From Bacteroidota bacterium (GTDB lineage: Bacteria > Bacteroidota > Bacteroidia > Chitinophagales > LD1), in assembly GCA_016715625.1 (NCBI GenBank), contig JADJZU010000011.1, positions 13,374 to 77,373 of the forward strand: a stretch of 64,000 bases of DNA, written 5' to 3'. A program made the position numbers and the translations under genes. A model generated the notes under the pieces. It saw only the letters and a list, made by a program, of their open reading frames with translations, had not been told where the DNA came from and did not search any database. Below are positions 35,052-45,300 of the stretch, piece after piece. Positions within the stretch are counted from its first letter, which is position 1. Each line of letters opens with the position of its first letter.

Positions 35052-35815
35052 AAATAGTTATCGTAGAAGACGAGCAACTGATTGCCAAAAATCTGGCCAG
35101 AATGATAAAGCAAATAGAGCCGGAGGCAGAGATTATTCAATCCCTGGATTCGGTCAGCGCCTCGGTGAAGTGGTTAAAAGCCAACCCACAACCCGATTTA
35201 TTTTTCATGGATATTCAGCTATCCGATGGAATCAGTTTCGATATTTTTGATCAGGTAAACATTGATAAGCCGGTCATCTTCACCACCGCCTACAACGAAT
35301 ATGCGATTCGTGCTTTCAAAGTGAATAGTGTAGACTACCTCCTTAAACCGGTGGACCAGGAACTTCTGCGGTCTGCGCTGGAAAAATACAAGTTGCTTTA
35401 CAAACAGGGCAACTCTGATGCATCCATGCCATTGCGCGAGTTTGCAAAAGGATACAAACAAGATGATTTACCGCGCTACAAGGAGCGGTTTTTGGTTCAC
35501 TACAAAGCCGGGATGCTTCCGGTGCCGGCCACTAAAGTTTCGTGCTTTCTCAAAGACTCCATTATTTACTTAATAACCACCGAAAACGAAAAACTGGTGA
35601 CGGATTATTCCACACTGGATGAAATAGAAGAGGTGGTTAACCCGGAACAATTTTTCAGAGCGAACAGACAAACTTTGATTCAGATACACGAAGTAGATGC
35701 ATACAAAAAGCACGATACCGGTAAAATTGAGCTACAACTAAAATCATCCCCCAATTTTAAAGTAGATGTAAGTCGCGAAAAAGCGAATGAATTTATTCAG
35801 TGGCTGGATAGATAA
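35048..35815 (+). CDS. LytTR-family response regulator
   Basis: 255 residues. The N-terminal receiver domain has phospho-acceptor D55 in FFMDIQLSDG, the acidic pair near E8-D9 and the conserved K in LLKPVD. The C-terminal LytTR DNA-binding domain (about 150-255) has the RFLVHYK...FFRANRQTLIQ pattern. It is the cognate partner of the upstream kinase and most likely regulates its own exporter operon. It is followed after 18 nt by the DinB gene. Confidence 0.92.
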   Translation: MKIVIVEDEQLIAKNLARMIKQIEPEAEIIQSLDSVSASVKWLKANPQPDLFFMDIQLSDGISFDIFDQVNIDKPVIFTTAYNEYAIRAFKVNSVDYLLKPVDQELLRSALEKYKLLYKQGNSDASMPLREFAKGYKQDDLPRYKERFLVHYKAGMLPVPATKVSCFLKDSIIYLITTENEKLVTDYSTLDEIEEVVNPEQFFRANRQTLIQIHEVDAYKKHDTGKIELQLKSSPNFKVDVSREKANEFIQWLDR

Positions 35816-35833
35816 AAGATAGAACAAACACCC

Positions 35834-36376
35834 ATGAATACCACAGAAGCCATTGCTGCCCTGGACCATATATCCCGGCAAGCGACAACAAACTTTGGCA
35901 ACCTGAGCTACAATGCTCTCAACAAAAAACCATCTGCCGACAAGTGGAGTATCGCACAATGCCTCGACCATCTCATAGTGAGTAACCGCACTTACTATCC
36001 TCAATTCGAGGAAGTCATTCAAGGGAAACACGCTAACTCATTTTACCAGAACATACGATTTCTTTCCCGCTCCATGGGCAGCTGGCTCATCAAAAAAACC
36101 GGGGCCGACAGGTCCGGAAAAATGAAAAACCCGGCAGCCTTTACACCGGCACAAGGAAATATACCCGCTACCATCGTGAATGATTTTCTTCTACATCAGG
36201 AAGAAATGAAAAGCTACTATTTGAAAATGCAGCACGTTGACTTGCATAATACCGTTCTGTCTTCACCAGCATCGGGCATCATTACCTATAGTCTGTTCGA
36301 CCTGCTGGATATTTTATGTGGACACGAACAACGACATATCAATCAAGCCTTAGAGGTATTGCATAATCAATCATAA
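35834..36376 (+). CDS. DinB-superfamily protein
   Basis: 180 residues forming the four-helix DinB fold. The three putative metal-binding histidines are H46 (CLDHL), H164 and H168 (GHEQRH). Family members include thiol-dependent transferases (for example bacillithiol S-transferases) and damage-inducible proteins; the actual reaction here is unknown. It lies 18 nt after the LytTR gene, so it is probably the last gene of the exporter/two-component operon, which then ends at the hairpin at 36380-36406. Confidence 0.82.
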   Translation: MNTTEAIAALDHISRQATTNFGNLSYNALNKKPSADKWSIAQCLDHLIVSNRTYYPQFEEVIQGKHANSFYQNIRFLSRSMGSWLIKKTGADRSGKMKNPAAFTPAQGNIPATIVNDFLLHQEEMKSYYLKMQHVDLHNTVLSSPASGIITYSLFDLLDILCGHEQRHINQALEVLHNQS

Positions 36377-36410
36377 AAAAAGCCGAAGTGAAAATCACTT
36401 CGGCTTTTTC
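36376..36410. terminator. Bidirectional rho-independent terminator
   Basis: AAGCCGAAGTGA (36380-36391), loop AAA, TCACTTCGGCTT (36395-36406), with an A-run before and a T-run after. It serves the plus-strand exporter operon and the convergent minus-strand SprB gene. Confidence 0.9.
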
Positions 36411-36427
36411 TTGACGCTTTATGTCCG

Positions 36428-39400
36428 TTACTTGGTAATCGTCACAGTGCCTGATTTTTCTTTAACCAATCCATTGAAGTAAGTAACCTTTAACTGGTAA
36501 ACATAGGTATCAACAGGGACTAACTCTCCGCCCTTGCGACCATCCCATCCATTGCTTCCGGTAATTCCGTTTGGCTGGTTAGGATTTACATAAACCGCCT
36601 CTCCCCATCTGTTCCAGATAGAGATATTGAGGTTGGTGGCACCTAAGAAGTCAAACTCAAAGAAATCATTCAGTCCATCACCGTTAGGAGAAAACGCGCT
36701 GGGCACAAATGATTTCTCTTCAGTTTCCACAATAATGATTACGGTATCGGAAGCAAAGCAGGAATCTGCATTCATTACCGTAACCGTTAGTGCCGATGTA
36801 AAATATGGACTCACATAAGGCGTAGCACAGTTTGCCGGATCGCCACAAGCGCTGAAATCGTAAATCGAGATAGAATCAGCCGGCCCCCAGAAGTGGTTCA
36901 CTATTGGGGAGGTGGACACAGAATTTGCAATAATCTGTGTGCTCATTCCTTGTAGTATCACAAACTGTGGTGCTACTAAATCTACCGTTACCTGACTTGG
37001 TGATTGAATATTAAAGACATCCGAGCCGGTGCAGCCATTTACATCCGTTACCAATACTATATACTGACCAGGCGATAACTCTCCGAAGAAAGTATCTACT
37101 TGCACCAATCCGTTTAACTCATATACATAAGGGGCCACACCACCTGTAGCACTTACGCTTACACCGCCTGTAGGCGTGTTGTAACATTTTGCGTCTGTAC
37201 CAGTGGCTGTAACAACAATCTGGTCCGGATCATCCAAATCAGCAGCCACTGCCAAGGTACAACCAATGGCATCGGTGATAGTAACAGTATAGTTACCTGC
37301 TTTGAGGTTAGTAGCAATGTTTCCGTTCTGAACCGGTAGCGTGCTCCAAACATAGCTGTATGGGTTTGTACCTCCTGATATATCTACGGAAAGGAATCCG
37401 TTGTTGCCGCCAAAGCAAACAGGGTTACTCTTACTGAGTGTGGCAAATAAGCCTAATGGTTGGTTTACGGTGAAACTTGCCGTAGCCTGACACAAGTTTA
37501 CATCCGATGCACTCACGGTGTAAGTGCCTGCACCTATATTTAAATTATCTTCTGTTACCACTGCGTTGCTCCATACATAGGTATAAGCAGGAACACCGCC
37601 AGTTACACTAATGTCTATGCCACCATCGGTAGCACTAAAACATTTTGCATCTACCACTACACCTGTTATTACGATAGGATCAGGCTGAGTAAGTTCCAGG
37701 GTGTCGAAAGCCTGACACCCGTTGCTGTCTGTTACAAGCACGGTATGCTTTCCGGCACAAACGCCCGATAACGAAGAGTCAACCTGGAAAGTCTCCCACA
37801 GGTAAGCATATGGAGTTGTTCCACCAGATGGAACAGCAGCCAAAGTTCCGGTGCAGGAGTTGTGGCAAGCAATATTACTGCCAACAACATCCACCGAAAG
37901 TGGTGCCGGCTCATTAACCACGTAAAGCGATGCTACGGTGCAATTATTTACGTCTGTTACTGTTACAAAGTAATTACCTCCACATACCTGACCAATATCT
38001 TCAGTAGAAGGTCCATTGCTCCATGCAAATGCGTAAGGCAAGGTACCACCATAAGCGGTGATATCAATAAATCCATCGCACAGCGCATTACAACTTACAT
38101 TCTTGATAAATCCAGAGGTTACCAGTGCGGCAGGCTCTGTAACCACTACGGAGTCAATTCGCTCACAACCTTTGCTGTCGGTAATGGTCAACACATACGT
38201 TCCGGCACCTACGTTTGTAAGGTCTTCGGTGACAGCCCCATTGCTCCAATCGTAAGTATAAGCCGGAGTGCCTCCGGATGGTATCAAATCGATTGAACCA
38301 TTTGCCTGACCAAAACACAATGCATCGTTAATAACGTAGCTGGTATTGATAGCCGGTGGATTTACAATGAGTACAGAGGCCGTTGCCGAACAACCGTTGT
38401 CGTCCGTAACTGTAACGATGTATGTGTTTCCGGACAATCCACTAATATCTTCAGTAGCGGCTCCATTGCTCCAGTTGTAGCTGTAAGGTAAAACTCCTCC
38501 CGCCACTGATAAATCCACTGCGCCATCGTTGGCGTTAAAGCAAGTGATAGGTGTTGGTGCAATGGTGAGCACCAACGCTGCAGGCTCTCCTACAAAAACC
38601 GAGTCGCGTTGCTGACAGCCGTTTATGTCCGTAATAATGACATAGTATAATCCACCGGATAGTCCACTCACATCTTGTGTAGCCTGGAAATTAGACCATT
38701 GATAGAAATAAGGGAACGTGCCACCATTTACAGTCAAGTCAGCCGAACCGCTGGCCTGTCCGTTACAAAGCACATCCACTCCCGAAACAGAAGAGGTAAG
38801 TGGTGTTGGAGAAGCAATGAACTGAGCAATGGAAGACGAACATCCATTATCATCTGATACGGTAACAGTGTAATTACCCGCCTGGAGGTTAACGATATCT
38901 TCGGTTGAAGCTCCATTACTCCAAGCGTAGGTGTAAGGAGAAACGCCTCCATTAGCCGTTACATCAATCGCTCCGCTGCTATCGCCACTGCAAAGCAGAT
39001 TGTTAAACTGAGCAATATTCAATGACAGAGACAAAGGCTCTGTTACAGACGCTCCATTTTGTGCGGTGCAACTGTTGGCATCGCTTACCGTTACATTATA
39101 AATGCCGGCAAGAACAGCGGTGTTGTCTTCGGAAACAGCACCATTGCTCCATACGTATGTATAACCCGGAGTTCCTCCGTTGGGGGTCATATAGATGGCT
39201 CCCGAAGTAGTTCCATTACATAATACATTGGATACGGAATCAATTTGGATATACAACGGAGCCGGTTCAGTAATACTTACGGTAACGAACTCTGTGCATC
39301 CTTTTGAATCGCGTCCGGTAATGATATAAGTGCCAGCTGACAACCCGTTAAAGGTGCCGGATGGCTGGAAAGAAATGCCGTTGATAGAATAGGAATAAGG

Positions 39401-41528
39401 AGGTATTCCACCATTTACTTGCACAGTAACACTTCCGTTTACACCACCGGCACAAGAAACGTTTGTCTGATTGAGGTTGTTAACGGCAATGATGTATGTA
39501 TTTCCGATGGTTACACTGGAAGTATCCAAGCAGCCATTATCATCTATAACCGTTACTAAATAAGTATTTGCACCCAATCCGCTAAACACATTTCCTAATT
39601 GAGATGGGCCGTTGTTCAAAGTATAAGAGTAAGGCGCTATACCACCCGATGCACTAATGTCAATACTGCCATCAAAACACGTTAGCACAGCTCGCATCGG
39701 TGGTAGTGGTAGTGTGAATTACATCTGTAGGTTCTGAGATAAACACCGGATTAGATGACCAAGTAGTGATACATCCAAAGCCATCTCGCACAGTTACGTT
39801 ATAAAATCCGGATGTTAAACCGGTGAAAACGTTAGAAGGAGAATAATTTGAACCTCCATCTATTGAATACTCTAACGGGCTGGTACCTCCTGAAGCGGTG
39901 ATAGTAATGCTGCCGGTATTTCCGCCATTGCATAACACGCTAGTGGAGTTCACACTAGATAGACTAATAGAAGGATTTACAATCACCTGTGCGCCACCAT
40001 TAAAACCAGAAGTTCTCACACAACCATAGATATCCTGAATACTGGTGAGCAGATAGTTGCTGGTTACGAGCGGGGCTACCTGAAGAGTATCTCCATTGTT
40101 TTTTCCGGTGCGTGAGAAGTTTGAAACGCCATCAGTATATTGAATATTGAAAGGACCTGTTCCCGGTGATAAGTTAAGAGTAATAGTACCAATAGTACCG
40201 GGACAAATATTTTGTGTCACCGGAGAAAGTGATCCGTTAGGCGTTGGTCTACCGTTTACAACTATAGCATTAGACACATCGGTATTACCGCACTTGTCGG
40301 TGCTTCTTCTGCGAATAATGTAAGTAGCACCAGGCGGAACTAAAGTTGGTGAATTCCAATCTGGGGTAGTAACTCCCAGTACCGGAACAAACGTAACTCC
40401 GTTGTCTGTAGATATTTCCCAAGAATAGCTAATAACTCCGCCATTGTTAAATCCGGTGGAACCTCCGCTTCCGGGAGTCACGTTAGTGAAAAATCCAATG
40501 GGTGTGTTCTCGCAAATGTCAGCGTTATTAGCCACTCCGCCAATTACACCACCATTGATAGGAACAACGCTCTGTGCTGTTAGGGTGACTTCTGCAACAT
40601 CGCCTGCGCAGACGGCATTAAATCTAACTTCCACCACATCGTTTGCATTCAAAACATACCCGTTAGGGTCACCTACCACTATATTGGAATTGATGCAGCA
40701 TGGGGCGCTGTAAATGGAAGTTCCATTGATGAATATCTCAATCGCATCGTTGGCGTTTACCACATTCACCACATAACGGTCGCAGTTAAATCCTTGTCTT
40801 CTTCCACGAACCACAAACATATCCAAAGGCACTTCACAACCCACCCATCCGGCAGTTTGTGAAGGTGAATTCCCCGAACCACCCCAGCTAGGAGCAGTAT
40901 TAAAATTGAGACCAGCTTGTGTGTAATAACCAAAGCGGGCTGCCGGGTTTGGAATAGATAAATCAGTGGTAGCAAAAACATCTACATTCCACTGATTTAT
41001 ACCCGGACCCGGATCTGCAGCCGGAGGGCATGCTTTGTATTGCAGGGAAGCAGAACCCTGCCCGGGCACGTAATTGTTACAAGCTCCGTTCCAGGATTTA
41101 GTATTTACGCGGAGTACTCCGGAAAAATCAGCATACCAATCCGTAGAACTAGGTCTGGCATTGACATTGCACAAACCGCCTGTATAAGGATTTTTGGTAG
41201 GGGTCAATGAATTATTATACAATATGGATGCAGAGGTAGTACTTAAAGTCATATCCCACTCATAGCCAAGCAGTGCGGAAGACCCATATCTGAAAGAATA
41301 AATGTTACCGGAGTTCACATTTACATTTAAATAGGTGCCGCTACCTACGTTTACAGTGTTCCAGGTATTAACAGCCGGGTTTACAGTTCCTCCTTCGTTG
41401 AATGGAGAAGGACCACACTGGGCTACTACTGTATTGTTTGCAGAGAACAAAGCAAACGTCAGCGCAAGGGTTGCGAAAACGTGTCTGGAGAAAAAAGGTA
41501 GATTTTTAATCATACTTAAGTTTTTCAT
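36428..41528 (-). CDS. SprB-repeat adhesin, T9SS type B cargo, split by one extra base
   Basis: About 1,700 residues if the frame is repaired. The 5' part (41528 to 39672) has a signal peptide ending near VVAQ, the FNEGG...VGSGTY N-domain shared with the giant adhesin, an Ig-like region and the first SprB unit. It stops at ASCANVF. The 3' part (39697 to 36428) resumes at DGSIDIS, exactly where the giant adhesin reads NVFDGKI. The minus strand has TTTT where three T are needed (plus 39674-39677). There are thirteen SprB units in all, counting the one cut by the frameshift. A type B sorting domain (FVPSAFSPNGDGLND...NRWGEAVYV) ends the protein. Surface adhesion or gliding is the family role. 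The frameshift may be an error or a phase switch. Confidence 0.88.
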
Positions 41529-41696
41529 TGAAAAATGAACAAAGGGGTATGATTTTAGACATTTGACTAAAATCAGGCGAAAAATAAGGTTCTTCGCTGA
41601 AATTCAAAACAATATTGAACATAATGCGCAAAATGAAGAAAGAAGTTGTAAAAGTTGTTCGCTTATTTATTTTTGCGGCCTCATTTTTTGAGATGA

Positions 41697-41767
41697 TGGC
41701 CCATCGTCTAATGGCAGGACTACAGATTTTGGTTCTGTGTATGTTGGTTCGAATCCAGCTGGGCCAA
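41697..41767 (+). tRNA. tRNA-Gln (anticodon TTG)
   Basis: A 71-nt cloverleaf. The acceptor stem TGGCCCA pairs with TGGGCCA. The anticodon arm is ACAGA-TTTTGGT-TCTGT, giving anticodon TTG, and the T-loop is TTCGAAT. The discriminator base is A and CCA is not encoded. It lies between two adhesin genes and is followed at once by a terminator. The 378-bp gap 41529-41906 holds this tRNA, its terminator and nothing else recognised. Confidence 0.95.
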
Positions 41768-41778
41768 CTTGATTTTTT

Positions 41779-41807
41779 AAAAACCCCTGCGAGCAGGGGT
41801 TTTTTTA
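41779..41807 (+). terminator. Terminator of the tRNA-Gln transcript
   Basis: AAAAACCCCT (41779-41788), loop GCGAGC, AGGGGTTTTT (41795-41804), then more T. It lies 12 nt after the tRNA 3' end. Confidence 0.88.
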
Positions 41808-41906
41808 TTTTCCGGAAATCGTAGATGGTCTTGCAAAAATGGTCTGCATTTTTGTCGTTACCGATATTCTTCTACTTTAACTTTTCAATTCAAAAAAAAC
41901 GCTCCT

Positions 41907-42320
41907 ATGCATCTACCCAAATTCTCTATCGTTTCGCTACTTATCTTCTTTAGCGTTCATCTTTCCGCACAGACAGGGGATATATCCGGTGTCTGGAAAA
42001 TTGAAAAAGTAGATATAGCATCTATAACTACCGCCAAAAGTTCGCAAGCCCCAAAATGTTATTTCCAGGATCTATACGATAATAAGGTTGGTATTGAGTT
42101 TAAAAACAATGGAACCGTAAACTACGCTAACTACGGCAATGAAGCCTCCGTATATTACTCCTTAAACAACGGACAACTATTGCTATCCGCCTCTAAATCT
42201 GAGTTAAACAACCCCAAATCAACTGCCAATGAGCAGTTCAGCATCAGTTTAGCCGAAAACCGGATGACCTTGATTAAAGCATACGCTACTCACACAGAAA
42301 CATACACTCTTACAAAATAA
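41907..42320 (+). CDS. Secreted lipocalin-like protein
   Basis: 137 residues. A signal peptide (SIVSLLIFFSVHLSAQ) is followed by GDISGVWKIEKV and regularly spaced beta strands ending in TETYTLTK. This is the pattern of the small lipocalin-like domain proteins common in Bacteroidota (binding fold, ligand unknown). Its stop codon is followed directly by the ATG of the next gene, so it is translationally coupled to the beta-helix/SprB adhesin and may be an accessory to it. Confidence 0.6.
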   Translation: MHLPKFSIVSLLIFFSVHLSAQTGDISGVWKIEKVDIASITTAKSSQAPKCYFQDLYDNKVGIEFKNNGTVNYANYGNEASVYYSLNNGQLLLSASKSELNNPKSTANEQFSISLAENRMTLIKAYATHTETYTLTK

Positions 42321-45300
42321 ATGAGCAACATGAACAGAATATTTACCACTCTCGTTTTATTAGCGCTTTGCAGCATATCTTTTGCGCAAAACGTAAATCT
42401 GGAAGTTCGCATTACACGATTAGAGAGAAACCCTTACGCTGATTGTGCCGCTTGTGGCGACCCCGACCCTACCTGGATAGTAAGAGGAATTCACAATGGT
42501 GCCGGTGCTTTCCCGGTTACTAACTGTTGGCACTTTGGTGAAATGACCTCTACAGTCTATGACATTGCCGATTACCCCATCATAAATATCAACAACTCAA
42601 ATGCTACTTCCTACACGTTAGGATTTCAGGATGCCTTTGAAAAAAGCTGTAGTAGCAATAATTGCACTTATGAAGGCTACAACTTCTTTACTTGCTTTCC
42701 ATCGGTTTTTGGCGATAGCAGACGCTGCCAAAACATAAACTTATGGACTGAAAATTTCAGAAATCAGACCCCGTGCCAGTGGCATACCGCCTGGTCGCCC
42801 AACTGCGGTGATTTCCGTTTTGAGTACTCCTTCCGGTGGTCTTTTGCCTACGCTCCCACACTTACCACGCAACCTACACCCAGCAGCACTCTTTGTTTAG
42901 GCAATCCGCAAACACTTACGGTGAATGCCGCATTAGATGCAAATGGCTGGAACACAGGGGTGAATTTCCAATGGCAACAGAGTTTGAGCACCGCCTGCCC
43001 GGGAACAGGATGGGTAGATATTGCCGGAGCAACCTCGAACAGCTACACGGTAGATCAAACTCCCGGAACACGGCTGTATCGTTGTAAGGTAACTTCCAAT
43101 TGTAATGCGGATTTTTCGAGCAATACAACTATTTCTAATTGTGCGCTGGTAACTTACAATCCTATCGGATCTCCCGGTGACCCGGTTCCCGATATTGTAT
43201 CAGGGATTTGCGGTTCAACTGTATTGCCCGGCTCCACGCATCAACTCACGGTGGTATCGCCACCAAATCCGGGCGCTGTATTAGGACTTACCGGCTACAC
43301 CTGGAATACCAACGGAGGCTCACCAACCACCGATAATGGTTCGAATTTTACCTGGACCGCACCCGTAACTCCGGGCACCTATTCCATCAACCTTACTTAT
43401 AATGACGCTTGCCCTCAACCGGATGCGCAGTCGAATGTATGTGTGGTGACAGTAGGTTCTTCTACCTGTGATTTTGCATACGTAGCCACCTATGGCGAAG
43501 ACTCCGTTTATCGTGGTGGACCGGACAACCCATATAAATCGCTGGAATATGCTTTGACCCAGCTTAACGGTAGAAAATATATCAGAATGGCAACGGGGAC
43601 CTATAACGAGGTAAACCCATTGCAACTTCAAAACGACCTCATTATCGAAGGGGGATATAAAGTATTGAACAATATATGGACCAAGCAAAATGCCGACAGT
43701 ACTACTATTGTTTGCACAGGCACACAAGTCATCAATAACGATGTAGCACACCGCGTTGGGTTTGTTTCCGACAATGATGACAACTGGATGTTGCAGGATT
43801 TGGTAATTGTTACAACAAACATCAATTCAAAAACAATTTCTTCTCGCGGGTATTCCAATTATGGTGTGTTAGCTATCAATGGCTCCTCGGGCTTTGAAAT
43901 TGTTCGTACCAAAATATATGCGGGAGATGCAGCAGACGGTGCCGCAGGAGTTACACCAGCCGGAACCGGTGGTGGTGGTGGTGGTGGTAACGGTGGTGGT
44001 GGCGGTAATGGTAGTAACACCCGATGCAACGGTAGTGGTGGTGGTGGCAACAGCGGTGGAAATGGAAATGGTGGCGCAAGCGCTGGTGGTGCCGGCTCGG
44101 GATGTGGCGGTGGAGGATGTAATATTTTTGGATGTAATGCCAGCGGATGCACAGGCGGTGCGGGTGGCAATGGATCAGACGGTGCTTTGGGTGGCGGATT
44201 TGCAGCTGGTGTAAGACCTGCTACACCTGGAGTAGCCTCACCATACTACATACCGGCAGGACTTGCCGGAAACGGTAGTAACGGTTTTGGTGGTGGTGGT
44301 GGTGGTGGTGGTGGTGGTGGCGATATTGGCTCGTGCTGCACTTGTAGCTGTGGAGGTGGTGGAACACCCAATGGCGGTAGTGGCGGTGCCGGTGGTGGTG
44401 GTGGATTAGGCGGACCGGGTGGATATGGTGGTGGTGGTTCTTTTGCATTGTATGCCAGCGGAGCTGGAACCTCAGGAACAATAACAACATCATTGGTATT
44501 GCGTGGCGATGGTGGAACAGGAGGTGATGGTGCTGCGGGACAAAACGGTGGTGCCGGAGCGTTTGGTGCTGGTGGAAATAACCACGGTGGATGCGATGGT
44601 GGTGTAGGAGGTAACGGTGGCCGCGGAGGTAATGGCGGTAATGGCGGTCGCGGACAAGATGGAGCAAATGGTTTGGATATGAATATTGCCACCGCTGGCG
44701 GTGCAGTAATCAACGGTTCCTCAACGGCAGTGCCAAATGTTTATACTGTTGGCATCAACTATGAAAACAGTAAGGCTTGTATCAACTCCGAAATCAGTAT
44801 GACCAAATCATCCGGAGTGTGGTCTTTCCCATCATCGTTGAATATCGTAAACGATTTGCGCGACCAGCCGGCTGGAGGTCCAATATCCAGCTACAGCGCA
44901 GGAAGCAGTCCGGTGTTGGTGTACACCACTACCCCATCTGTAGATATTGACCTGACCATTAACGGAAATCTTTACGCTAAGTATTTGAAAATTGCAGACG
45001 ACAATCGTACATTACCGGTTATTAGTGTTTCATCCGGTACCATTTGTGTAGATGGCAGTGTGAACCTGACGGCCACGCACTGGGGAACCGAAACGGAATT
45101 TGACTGGAGAGTCTATCAAGGCACCAATGTCAACAATCCTTTGTATCAATCCACCTTACCAAGTCCGAACGTAAATCTCTTTGGCTTTGCACCCGGATTG
45201 TATTCGGTGCGATATCGTGTTCGCGAAGCTTGCTGTGGCTGGAGCAAGCCGGTGTTTGATACTATCAGAATCGCTCCGTTGCCCATTCAGTTTATTGTAG

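Noticed and set aside
39672..39699. Programmed ribosomal frameshift in the second SprB gene
   Set aside because: No slippery heptamer with a downstream structure was seen, and the paralogue is in one frame; an indel is simpler.
41615..41824. 69-residue plus-strand protein over the tRNA
   Set aside because: It runs through the tRNA-Gln and its terminator, so it is not a gene.
44221..44713. Proline- or histidine-rich minus-strand proteins
   Set aside because: They are the antisense shadow of the GGT-rich glycine tract of the mosaic adhesin.
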